A stretch of DNA of 5,184 bases from Deltaproteobacteria bacterium (GCA_013152215.1 JAADGT010000298.1:1-5184); one strand, 5' to 3'. Counted from the stretch's first letter, positions 1 to 5,184 are shown. The notes: generated from the sequence alone by a model not told the origin. Numbers and translations: made by a program.

Positions 1-83
1 GGGTGCTCCCCCACGGAGCCACAGAGCTTTCGGAACGGATGGTGGGGGAGATCGTGGGGAGGCTCGGGAGCGGTGACAGGTGA
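1..83 (+). CDS. Possible 3' end of a convergent plus-strand gene (partial)
   Basis: Reading from base 3, the plus strand is open from the window edge to a TGA at 81-83. The 26 visible residues (key stretch ATELSERMVGEIVGRLGSGDR split as ATELSERMVG and EIVGRLGSGDR) look like an amphipathic C-terminal helix. About four fifths of the codons end in G or C, as in the neighbouring genes. The other two plus frames give Trp/Gly- or Arg/Gly-rich sequence less like a protein. If real, the gene converges on the rhomboid gene with a 64-bp gap, and its last codons fall inside a heptamer repeat. No family can be assigned from so short a tail. The minus strand is also open here in all frames, so the call is tentative. 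Confidence 0.35.
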   Translation, partial: VLPHGATELSERMVGEIVGRLGSGDR

Positions 84-99
84 TCGGTGACGCGTGACG
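72..99. repeat. Heptamer tandem repeat, 4 units (GGTGACN-like)
   Basis: Four consecutive 7-bp units: GGTGACA, GGTGATC, GGTGACG and CGTGACG. The array overlaps the TGA (81-83) of the possible plus-strand gene tail, so the repeat may encode the last few codons and the stop of that gene. Every unit differs from GGTGACG by no more than two bases. Confidence 0.7.
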
Positions 100-118
100 G
101 CGCGCCCCCCAAGCAACC

Positions 119-139
119 ACAAACGACGAACGACGAACG
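119..139. repeat. Heptamer tandem repeat, 3 units (ACGAACG)
   Basis: Three consecutive 7-bp units: ACAAACG, ACGAACG and ACGAACG. They lie just beyond the stop of the rhomboid gene. The unit length matches the arrays at 72-99 and 1612-1646, but the unit sequence differs. Confidence 0.7.
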
Positions 140-147
140 GATGCCGC

Positions 148-978
148 CTAACCTCCCAGCCTCCACGCCACCGCCCCCACCACGCCCCACAGCAGGCTGA
201 GGACGGTGAGGCCGGCGAGGGCCAGGGCCAGGAGCCGGTGCCAGGGGGCCTCGGGCCGCTGCTCCCGGAACCCCAGGAGGTGGCCCAGGACGAACCCGGC
301 TGCGAGCCCGCCGCCGTGGGCCCAGTTGTTGATGCCGGGCAGGAGGAACCCGAACAGGAAGATCCCCACGGTCCAGCCCCACATCTGCCGGAACACGGCC
401 TCGCCGTACACCCCGCCCCGGGCCCGGCCATAGTACATGGCCGCGCCGATCAGTCCCAGCAGCGAGGCCGAGGCTCCGATGGTCAGCCCCACCCCGGCCA
501 GCACTGACACCAGGAACCCTGCCGCACCGGTGAGGAGGTAGAGGGCCACGAACCGGGCCGTGCCATACTCCCGGACCACGAACGGCCCGATCTGGGCCAG
601 GGCCGCCATGTTGAAGAACAGGTGCAGCAGCCCGCCGTGGAGGAAGTTGGCGGCGAGCAGGGTCCACCACCGACCCAGCCGGAGCACCGGCAGGGAGCCC
701 GTGGCGCCCATGAGGAACAACCCCCGGTCCGAGGGGCTCAAGAACGCCAGGGGGTTCAGGCTGCCGCCCAGGCCGGCCGGGTCCACCAGCAGGGACAGGC
801 CGAACCAGGCCACGTTCACGGTGATGAGCCCCCGCACCAGCTCCCGGGGGCCGGGCTGGAGCCAGCCCAGCAGCGCCCGGCGGAACCGCATGCCCGGGGC
901 GTGGAGCCCGCAGTGGGGGCACCGGGGCTCGTCCGACGAGATCAGCCTACGACAGTGGGGGCACAGGATGGGGGGCAT
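148..978 (-). CDS. Rhomboid-family intramembrane serine protease with N-terminal zinc ribbon
   Basis: The product is a 276-residue polytopic membrane protein. Residues 6-23 hold two CPHC knuckles (C6, C9, C20, C23), a probable zinc ribbon on the cytoplasmic side. The rhomboid fold follows from about residue 48 to 236. Rhomboid hallmarks are WWTLLAANFLHGG with H114, then H119-L-x-x-N123, the TM4 serine motif G168-A-S170-A, and the TM6 histidine in NNWAHGGG (H221). S170 and H221 would form the catalytic dyad. A further hydrophobic helix (about 249-270) follows the core, as in 6+1 TM rhomboids. The residue after the serine is Ala where the usual motif is GxSG, so activity is likely but not assured. 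The ATG start is supported by an AGGG seven bases upstream that overlaps the TAG of the upstream HD gene. The natural substrate is unknown. Confidence 0.9.
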   Translation of the reverse strand: MPPILCPHCRRLISSDEPRCPHCGLHAPGMRFRRALLGWLQPGPRELVRGLITVNVAWFGLSLLVDPAGLGGSLNPLAFLSPSDRGLFLMGATGSLPVLRLGRWWTLLAANFLHGGLLHLFFNMAALAQIGPFVVREYGTARFVALYLLTGAAGFLVSVLAGVGLTIGASASLLGLIGAAMYYGRARGGVYGEAVFRQMWGWTVGIFLFGFLLPGINNWAHGGGLAAGFVLGHLLGFREQRPEAPWHRLLALALAGLTVLSLLWGVVGAVAWRLGG

Positions 979-997
979 GGGTGGGCCCTACCCCCCC
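970..997 (-). promoter_or_regulatory. Translation start region of the rhomboid gene: SD overlapping upstream stop, GC hairpin potential
   Basis: On the minus strand the HD gene's stop sits in TAGGG (990-986). Its AGGG is a plausible Shine-Dalgarno, followed by a 7-base gap to the ATG at 978. A G run (997-991) upstream and a C run (975-970) just after the ATG could pair and enclose both the SD and the start codon. Ribosomes finishing the HD gene would open such a fold, which would couple translation of the two genes. The SD and complementary runs are visible; the coupling is inferred. Confidence 0.45.
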
Positions 998-1557
998 AGC
1001 CCGATCCGGTCGGCCACCGAGCGCATGCCCTCGATGGTGTCGGCGATCAGCTCGGCCAGGTCCACCCCCAGCATCTCGCCCCCCCTCTGGATCACCGACC
1101 GGTCCACCCCGGCCGCGAACGCCTTGTCCTTCCACTTCTTGCGCACGCTCTTGACCGGCAGGTCCATCACGCTGCGGGAGGGCCGAACCAGGGCCGCGGC
1201 AGCCACCAGGCCCGTGAGCTCGTCCACGGCGTACAGGGTCTTCTCCAGGTCGGTGACCGGCTCCACGTCGGTGCACAGCCCCCACCCGTGGGCGAGCACC
1301 GCCCGGATGTAGGGCTCGGGCCAGCCGTGGGCCCTGAGGATCGCGGGGGCGTGCTGCAGATGCTCCTCGGGGTGCTCCTCGTAGTCCACGTCGTGCACGA
1401 GCCCGATCACCCCCCACTCCTCCTCGTCGGCCCCCCGCTTCCGGGCCATGTGGCGCATCACCCCCTCCACGGCCAGGGCGTGCCGCAGGAGGTTCTCGCT
1501 CTTCACGTGCGCGGTGAGGATCTGCCAGGCCTCTTCCCGGGTAGGCTTTTTGTCCAT
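988..1557 (-). CDS. HD-superfamily predicted hydrolase (COG2316-like)
   Basis: This is a 189-residue soluble protein with no signal peptide or membrane segment. The HD-fold metal ligands can be placed: H26 in LLRHALAVE, H55-D56 in GLVHDVDYE, a further H90 in VLAHGWG, and D112 in AVDELTG. A conserved basic C-terminal segment (VKSVRKKWKDKAFAAGV, about 135-151) and the length match my recollection of the stand-alone predicted hydrolases in COG2316. HD-fold proteins of this kind are metal-dependent phosphohydrolases. The substrate is not known, and nothing here suggests a cyclic-dinucleotide output (no GYP motif). The ATG start has a GGAG (1568-1565) seven bases upstream. The gene opens a unit with the rhomboid gene 9 bp downstream. 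Its upstream side is the repeat-rich spacer, in which I found no convincing -35/-10 pair. Confidence 0.85.
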   Translation of the reverse strand: MDKKPTREEAWQILTAHVKSENLLRHALAVEGVMRHMARKRGADEEEWGVIGLVHDVDYEEHPEEHLQHAPAILRAHGWPEPYIRAVLAHGWGLCTDVEPVTDLEKTLYAVDELTGLVAAAALVRPSRSVMDLPVKSVRKKWKDKAFAAGVDRSVIQRGGEMLGVDLAELIADTIEGMRSVADRIGLGG

Positions 1558-1570
1558 GGGGGGTCTCCGT

Positions 1571-1611
1571 TGGGACGTCAGGACGTCGGGATGTTGGGAC
1601 GGATGGGGCGG
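1571..1611. repeat. Octamer tandem repeat, 5 degenerate units (TGGGACGT)
   Basis: Successive units are TGGGACGT, CAGGACGT, CGGGATGT, TGGGACGG and a 9-base ATGGGGCGG. The array starts three bases beyond the HD gene's Shine-Dalgarno, so it forms the 5' leader of that gene if transcription starts further upstream. The same unit recurs at 1648-1679. Confidence 0.7.
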
Positions 1612-1646
1612 TAAATCGTGAATCGTAAATCGTGAATGGTGAATCG
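1612..1646. repeat. Heptamer tandem repeat, 5 units (TRAATCG)
   Basis: Five exact-length 7-bp units: TAAATCG, TGAATCG, TAAATCG, TGAATGG and TGAATCG. This is the most AT-rich part of the window and lies between two octamer arrays. On the minus strand it reads as repeats of CGATTCA/CGATTTA. It could supply a weak -10-like element, but none stands out. Confidence 0.8.
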
Positions 1647-1647
1647 T

Positions 1648-1679
1648 TCGGACGTTAGGACGCTGGGACGTTGGGGCGG
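1648..1679. repeat. Octamer tandem repeat, 4 units (TGGGACGT), second copy
   Basis: Units are TCGGACGT, TAGGACGC, TGGGACGT and TGGGGCGG. Both the unit and the closing TGGGGCGG match the array at 1571-1611, so the two octamer arrays bracket the heptamer array. Confidence 0.7.
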
Positions 1680-1694
1680 CCCGCGTGGCGGGCC
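1678..1694. repeat. Perfect GC inverted repeat (7-bp stem, 3-base loop)
   Basis: GGCCCGC (1678-1684), loop GTG, GCGGGCC (1688-1694). It sits between the octamer and decamer arrays, about 60 bp past the tsaB stop. Neither strand has a T tract after the stem, so it is not a standard intrinsic terminator. It could still help end or pause the cdsA-tsaB transcript, or protect its 3' end. Confidence 0.6.
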
Positions 1695-1723
1695 ATCTGT
1701 GTTCATCTGTGTGGATCTGTGGC
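1694..1723. repeat. Decamer tandem repeat, 3 units (CATCTGTGTN)
   Basis: Units are CATCTGTGTT, CATCTGTGTG and GATCTGTGGC. On the minus strand they read as repeated CACAGAT. From memory, similar 'ATCTGTGTTCATCTGTG' spacers occur in other environmental genomes; I cannot check this here. Confidence 0.65.
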
Positions 1724-1743
1724 CAAAGACGTTGCGTTGGTGA

Positions 1744-1775
1744 TCCCCAGCCTCCTAGCTTCCCAGCCTCCTAGC
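1744..1775 (-). repeat. Octamer tandem repeat overlapping the 3' end of tsaB
   Basis: On the minus strand the units are GCTAGGAG, GCTGGGAA, GCTAGGAG and GCTGGGGA. They also form a 14-bp exact direct repeat of period 16 (1746-1759 and 1762-1775). The array encodes the last six residues of TsaB (ARRLGS) and supplies its TAG stop at 1757-1755, so it crosses the coding boundary. Confidence 0.75.
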
Positions 1776-2455
1776 CTTCCTCTCCTCTGCCTCGCTCCTG
1801 CGCAGGTACGAGGGAGTCAGAGACTCGGGGGGCAGGGCTTGGCCCCTCTGCCAGCGCTCCCAGCCCAGGAGCGCCACCCGGGCCGGGGGCACGGTCCATA
1901 GATCGGCCGGGGTCTCGTGGTACCGGTCGGCCAGGCTGGAGCGCAGGACCTCCCGGTAGGGCGCCACGCCGGCTCCCAGGACCAGAACCGGACGGCCGGT
2001 CTCCGCCAGCGCCAAGCCGAGCCCGGCCGGGTCCCAGGCCGCCTCGTCCAGGACTCGTCGGCCCGTGTCGCCCTCCCAGGCGCCGGCGTACACCTGGCAC
2101 TTCTTGGCGTCGAGCACGGGCACCACCAGCCCCGGCCACGGCCCGGCCCGGCCGGCCAGGGCCTCCAGGCTCGACACCCCCACCACCGGGATGCCCAGGG
2201 CCACGGCCAGGCCCTTTGCCGTGGCCACCCCCACCCGCACCCCGGTGAACGCACCCGGCCCGACGGTCACGGCCACCGCGTCCAGGTCGCTTCGGCCCAC
2301 CCCCGCCCCTGCCAGGGCCGCCTCCACCAGGGCCAGGATCCGCCGGGACTGGCGGGGGCCGAGGCCTCCACCGCCTCGTACCGGACGGCCCCGTCCACCA
2401 CCACGGCCGCACCGGCCGTGCGCTCCGACGTGTCGAGGCCCAGGACCGCGCTCAT
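1755..2455 (-). CDS. tsaB: TsaB (YeaZ), tRNA t6A threonylcarbamoyl-transfer factor; single-base frameshift as read
   Basis: TsaB is the dimerising partner of TsaD; with TsaE they place threonylcarbamoyl on A37 of ANN-decoding tRNAs in the cytoplasm. Translation from the ATG at 2455 gives MSAVLGLDTSERTAG, the typical ASKHA N-terminus. After residue 34 that frame turns into Trp/Arg-rich sequence and stops at 2267 (62 residues). The reading frame 1 base back continues the family pattern without a gap: RQSRRILALVEAAL, then DLDAVAVTVG, PGAFTGVRVG and GVSSLEALAG. It ends at the TAG at 1755. Adding one base to the G5 run at 2354-2358 (C5 in the gene) gives one protein of 233 residues, normal for TsaB. 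The start overlaps the rseP stop in ATGA, with only a weak SD. The gene is usually essential, so a sequencing or assembly error is my first explanation; a recent mutation or -1 slippage on C5 are the alternatives. Confidence 0.9.
2354..2358 (-). other. Probable frameshift site in tsaB (C5 homopolymer in the gene)
   Basis: The gene reads GCC TCG GCC CCC GCC AG here. With six Cs it would read GCC CCC CGC CAG TCC CGG CGG, giving A-P-R-Q-S-R-R, which matches the conserved region of TsaB before its ILALVEAAL helix. A proline tRNA on CCC could also re-pair fully after a -1 slip within C5, so recoding is physically possible. I see no strong stimulatory stem-loop immediately downstream. Confidence 0.8.
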
Positions 2456-3522
2456 CCGCTCAGGATCCGGGCGAGGTCGTTGTACATGACGAAGGCCATG
2501 AGTGCGAGGAGGATGGCCAGGCCCACCTGCTGGGCCACCTCCCGGTGCCGCAGGCTCACGGGCCGGCCCCGCACCGCCTCGATTCCGAAGAACAGCAGGT
2601 GCCCGCCGTCCAGGATGGGGATGGGCAGCAGGTTCAGAACGGCCAGGTTCACCGACAGCACGGCCATCAGGAACAGGAAGCTCTGGGCCCCGGCCTGGGC
2701 GGTCTCGCCGGCCATCTTGGCGATGGCGATGGGCCCGCCCAAGGTGCGGGGGCTCACCCGACCCACCACCATTTTGACCAGCACCTCCACGGTCACCGCG
2801 GTCCATCGGGCGGTCTCCCGGATGCCGATCCAAGGCGCCATCCACACGGGGTTGCGCTCGACCGACACCTCGCCCGAGGGGGCGATGCCGATCATGGGCT
2901 TCTGGATCGTCTCGCCCAGCAGGTTGCGGGACTCGCGCAACACCGGCTTCACCCTCAGGTCGAACCGGGTGCCCTGCCGCTCCACCGTGAGCACCAGCTC
3001 CCGCCCCCCCGATCCGGCGATCCGCTCGGCCATGTCGTCCCACGAGGCCACAGGCTCGCCATCGATGGCCACGATCCGGTCGCCCTGCGCCAAGCCCGCG
3101 GCCTCGGCCGGCATGCCCGGGCTCACCTGGCCCACCACGGGCTGGAGCACCGGGGTGCCGAACAGGCTCAGCAGGGCGAACACCACCACGGCGAGGACCA
3201 CGTTCATGAGCGGCCCCGCCACCACGGTGGCGATGCGGTGGGACACGGGCCGGGCGCTGAAGCTCCGGGCCTCCTCCCCCGCGGCCAGGGGCTCGTCCGG
3301 GTCCTCGCCGAACAGCTTCACGTATCCCCCCAGGGGCACGGCCGAGATCAGGTACTCGGTCTCGCCGCGGCGCCACCCCCACACCCGGGGGCCGAACCCC
3401 AGAGAGAACTTCAAAACCCGGATGCCCAGGCGCTTGGCCACCAGGAAGTGGCCGAACTCGTGGACGAACACGAGCACACCCAAAAGCACCACGAACGCGG
3501 CGGTGGAATGGAACACGGTCAT
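2452..3522 (-). CDS. rseP: RseP-type site-2 zinc metalloprotease (single PDZ)
   Basis: The product is a 356-residue inner-membrane protease that cuts substrates within the membrane. In well-studied bacteria the family completes anti-sigma factor (RseA-type) degradation after site-1 cleavage and clears signal-peptide remnants. Visible marks are a first membrane helix with the zinc motif H21-E22-F-G-H25, then G103-P-L-M-N107 at the second helix. One PDZ domain spans about 125-205 (GMPAEAAGLAQGDRIVAIDG). The motif N297-LLPIPILDGG carries the third zinc ligand D305, and a last helix covers about 329-350. E. coli RseP has two PDZ domains and about 450 residues; the shorter single-PDZ form is common in other phyla. 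The ATG at 3522 overlaps the dxr stop in ATGA and has AAGGGG six bases upstream (3534-3529). An in-frame start at 3570 is less likely because it would lie deep within dxr. Confidence 0.95.
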   Translation of the reverse strand: MTVFHSTAAFVVLLGVLVFVHEFGHFLVAKRLGIRVLKFSLGFGPRVWGWRRGETEYLISAVPLGGYVKLFGEDPDEPLAAGEEARSFSARPVSHRIATVVAGPLMNVVLAVVVFALLSLFGTPVLQPVVGQVSPGMPAEAAGLAQGDRIVAIDGEPVASWDDMAERIAGSGGRELVLTVERQGTRFDLRVKPVLRESRNLLGETIQKPMIGIAPSGEVSVERNPVWMAPWIGIRETARWTAVTVEVLVKMVVGRVSPRTLGGPIAIAKMAGETAQAGAQSFLFLMAVLSVNLAVLNLLPIPILDGGHLLFFGIEAVRGRPVSLRHREVAQQVGLAILLALMAFVMYNDLARILSG

Positions 3523-4679
3523 CCCCTTCCCCTTCGGCCCACCCACCCCTTGACGAACCGCCGGGCCCACAGGTCGGCCTCCAGGGCCTCCTGCACTGTG
3601 GTCAGGGGGTGGGGTTGGTGGGCCTCAAGGGCCGCGGCCACGGCCTCGGCGATCTCCAGAAACCCCAGCCGTCGGGCCAGGAACGCGGCCACGGCCTCCT
3701 CGTTGGCCCCCGAAAGCACGGCGGGCGCGGTGCCGCCGGCCCGCAGGGCCTCATACGCCAGGCCCAGGCACGGGAACGCCTCCCGGTCCGGCTCCTCAAA
3801 GGTCAGACGGCCGGCCCGCACCAGGTCCACCGACAGGTCCGACAGCGGCAGCCGTTCCGGATAGCTCAGGGCGTAGGCGATGGGGATGCGCATGTCCGGC
3901 GGCCCGAGCTGACCGATCAGGCTTCCGTCCACGAACTCAACCAGGGAGTGGACGATGCTCTCGGGGTGCACGGCCACGTCGATCCGGTCGGCCGGCACGT
4001 CGAACAGCCATCGGGCCTCGATGACCTCCAGGCCCTTGTTCATCAAGGTGGCGGAGTCCACCGTGATCTTCGGGCCCATCGACCAGTTGGGGTGGGCCAG
4101 GGCCTCGTCCACGCCCACCCCCGCCAGGCTGCCGCGGGAGCGCCCCCGGAACGGCCCCCCGGACGCCGTGAGGATCAACCGCCGAACCTGGCCGGGGTCG
4201 CGCCCCTCCAGGGCCTGGAACAGGGCCGAGTGCTCGCTGTCCACGGGCAGGATGCGGGCCCCGGTGCGCCGGGCCGCGGCCATCACCACCTCGCCGGCTG
4301 CCACCAGGGACTCCTTGTTCGCCAAGGCCACGGTCTTGCCGGCCAGAACCGCGGCGTAGGTGGGCAGGAGCCCTGCGGCCCCCACCACGGCCGACACCAC
4401 CACGTCGGCCTCCTCCAGGCCGGCCACCTGGACGAGCCCCTGGGGGCCGGCCAGAATCTCGGCCGTGACCCCCCGGCACCGCAAGGCCTCTGCCGCGGTC
4501 TCGTCCGGCACGGCCACCCACCGGGCCCCGGTCTCCCGGACCTGGGCGGCCAGCCGATCGATCCGCCGCCCCCCGGCGGCGAGGGCCACCACCCGGAACC
4601 GGTCCGGAAACCGGCGAACCACGTCCAGGGTGCTCTCGCCGATGCTTCCAGTGGCCCCCAGGACCGCGAGGCGCCTCAC
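3519..4679 (-). CDS. dxr: 1-deoxy-D-xylulose 5-phosphate reductoisomerase
   Basis: This enzyme converts DXP to 2-C-methyl-D-erythritol 4-phosphate with NADPH and Mg/Mn, the committed MEP step and the target of fosmidomycin. The 386 residues are the usual length. The order of motifs is: NADPH loop G8-ATGSIG14; A120-NKESLV; metal-binding D147 and E149 in LPVDSEHSA; ASGGPFR at 172-178 (phosphate-binding S173); HPNWSMGPKIT from H196; then N214, K215 and the metal ligand E218 in MNKGLE; and HPESIVHS at 238-245. The chain ends in a helical C-terminal domain, complete at the TGA. The start is GTG, chosen because it puts RRLAVLGATGSIG at the N-terminus and overlaps the cdsA stop as GTGA. No strong SD is visible, so translation probably depends on coupling to cdsA. 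All key residues are present. Confidence 0.97.
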   Translation of the reverse strand: MRRLAVLGATGSIGESTLDVVRRFPDRFRVVALAAGGRRIDRLAAQVRETGARWVAVPDETAAEALRCRGVTAEILAGPQGLVQVAGLEEADVVVSAVVGAAGLLPTYAAVLAGKTVALANKESLVAAGEVVMAAARRTGARILPVDSEHSALFQALEGRDPGQVRRLILTASGGPFRGRSRGSLAGVGVDEALAHPNWSMGPKITVDSATLMNKGLEVIEARWLFDVPADRIDVAVHPESIVHSLVEFVDGSLIGQLGPPDMRIPIAYALSYPERLPLSDLSVDLVRAGRLTFEEPDREAFPCLGLAYEALRAGGTAPAVLSGANEEAVAAFLARRLGFLEIAEAVAAALEAHQPHPLTTVQEALEADLWARRFVKGWVGRRGRG

Positions 4680-5184
4680 GGGCCGGCCCCCACGAGGGCC
4701 AGCACGGCTGCGTAGGCCGGGGCCGCCAGGAGGAGCGCGTCCACCCGGTCGAGCACCCCCCCGTGGCCGGGCAGCAGGGAACCGGAGTCCTTCACCCCGG
4801 CGCTGCGCTTCCACACCGACTCGAGCAGGTCGCCCAGCTGGGCCGCCACGTTGAGCACCCCGGCCACCCACAGCCCGGTCCAGGCTCCGTGGGGGGTGGG
4901 CAGCACCGCCGAGACGCCCCAGCCCACCAGGCAGGCCGCCACCACGCTGGCCACGGCTCCCTCCACGCTCTTGTTGGGGCTGACCGCCGGGGCAAGGGGG
5001 TGCTCGCCAAGGGCGGTGCCCACGTAGTAGGCCGCGATGTCCCCGGCCCACACCACGGCCAGCACGAACACCACCGCACTCACCCCGGCCTCGCGCACCC
5101 ACACCAGGTGCCCCAGGCAGTAGGCCACCCCCACCCATCCCCCCACCGTGCCCCCCCACCGGGCGAACCAGTCGCTGCGGGGAC
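4676..5184 (-). CDS. cdsA: Phosphatidate cytidylyltransferase (CDP-diacylglycerol synthase), 5' end outside window
   Basis: CdsA makes CDP-diacylglycerol from phosphatidate and CTP in the inner membrane, the precursor of all major bacterial phospholipids. The frame is open from the right edge to the TGA at 4678-4676, giving about 168 C-terminal residues. The family is about 270 long, so roughly 100 N-terminal residues are missing. Visible parts are VVWAGDIAAYYVGTALGEH with its conserved Asp, SPNKSVEGA (family SPKKTWEG), and the signature block around 4813-4735 made of KRSAGVKDSG and PGHGGVLDRVD. Several hydrophobic membrane helices separate these. In the signature a Trp stands where Phe is usual before KR. 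A GTG at 5146 opens a shorter frame but is internal, because homologous sequence (DWFARWGGTVGG) continues to the edge. The upstream neighbour is probably uppS. Confidence 0.95.
   Translation of the reverse strand, partial: PRSDWFARWGGTVGGWVGVAYCLGHLVWVREAGVSAVVFVLAVVWAGDIAAYYVGTALGEHPLAPAVSPNKSVEGAVASVVAACLVGWGVSAVLPTPHGAWTGLWVAGVLNVAAQLGDLLESVWKRSAGVKDSGSLLPGHGGVLDRVDALLLAAPAYAAVLALVGAGP

Noticed and set aside
1..20. Small inverted repeat GCTCC/GGAGC near the left edge
   Set aside because: The stem is only 5 bp, it probably lies inside coding sequence, and it has no T tract.
622..1614. Plus-strand open frame of 330 codons over the HD and rhomboid genes
   Set aside because: It is antisense to two genes with clear family motifs, is rich in His/Gly/Pro/Gln, and runs through the tandem-repeat spacer.
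1571..1723. CRISPR array
   Set aside because: Units are 7-10 bp, directly abutting, with no spacers of unique sequence and no cas genes nearby.
1558..1754. Sigma-70 promoter for the HD gene
   Set aside because: TTGGCC and TTTACG-like hexamers can be picked out, but none pairs with a good -10 at 16-18 bp and the repeats make chance matches likely.
2267..2455. A separate 62-residue small protein starting at the tsaB ATG
   Set aside because: The first 34 residues are the TsaB N-terminus and the rest is out-of-frame TsaB sequence, so this is the truncated product of the frameshift and not an independent gene.
2065..3864. Long plus-strand open frame of about 600 codons over tsaB, rseP and part of dxr
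   Set aside because: It lies opposite three clearly recognised minus-strand genes, has a His/Pro/Gly/Arg-rich low-quality composition and no recognisable motif. Long antisense frames are common in very GC-rich DNA.
5144..5146. GTG as the true start of cdsA
   Set aside because: The frame remains open and homologous-looking (DWFARWGG) upstream to the window edge, and the visible part lacks the family's N-terminal helices.

Overview
The window is very GC-rich (my estimate is about 70%), with strong G/C preference at third codon positions. It reads as part of a Gram-negative bacterial chromosome that makes isoprenoids by the MEP pathway. The gene order cdsA-dxr-rseP is the classical bacterial envelope/isoprenoid cluster, usually preceded by frr and uppS. 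Short-unit tandem repeats in the spacers remind me of GC-rich Deltaproteobacteria (Desulfobacterota and relatives), but that placement is a weak inference because no marker gene settles it.

Layout: all six recognisable genes lie on the minus strand, so they read from the right edge to the left. At the right edge is the 3' part of cdsA (CDP-diacylglycerol synthase), followed by dxr (DXP reductoisomerase), rseP (single-PDZ site-2 protease) and tsaB (tRNA t6A factor). Each junction in this set is a 4-bp stop/start overlap (GTGA, ATGA, ATGA), so they look like one translationally coupled operon. A spacer of about 200 bp follows (1558-1754). It consists almost entirely of degenerate 7-, 8- and 10-bp tandem repeats plus one perfect GC hairpin. 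After it comes a second unit: an HD-superfamily hydrolase and, 9 bp downstream, a rhomboid-family membrane protein with an N-terminal zinc ribbon. At the left edge, bases 1-83 may be the 3' end of a convergent plus-strand gene. Two more heptamer arrays lie between it and the rhomboid gene.

The operon joins phospholipid precursor synthesis (CdsA), the committed MEP step (Dxr), envelope-stress or membrane proteolysis (RseP) and tRNA modification (TsaB). The link is mostly conserved gene order, not a single pathway. The HD and rhomboid genes have no evident functional tie to it.

The most notable points are as follows. (1) tsaB is frameshifted as read: one base is missing at a G5 run (C5 in the gene), while both halves are well conserved. 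(2) The spacer is a mosaic of different short tandem repeats. (3) The same repeat-like sequence, GGCTGGG plus a TAG stop, forms the 3' ends of three unrelated genes. I saw no RNA gene, CRISPR array, insertion sequence or T-tailed intrinsic terminator, and I do not see an undescribed multi-gene system here.
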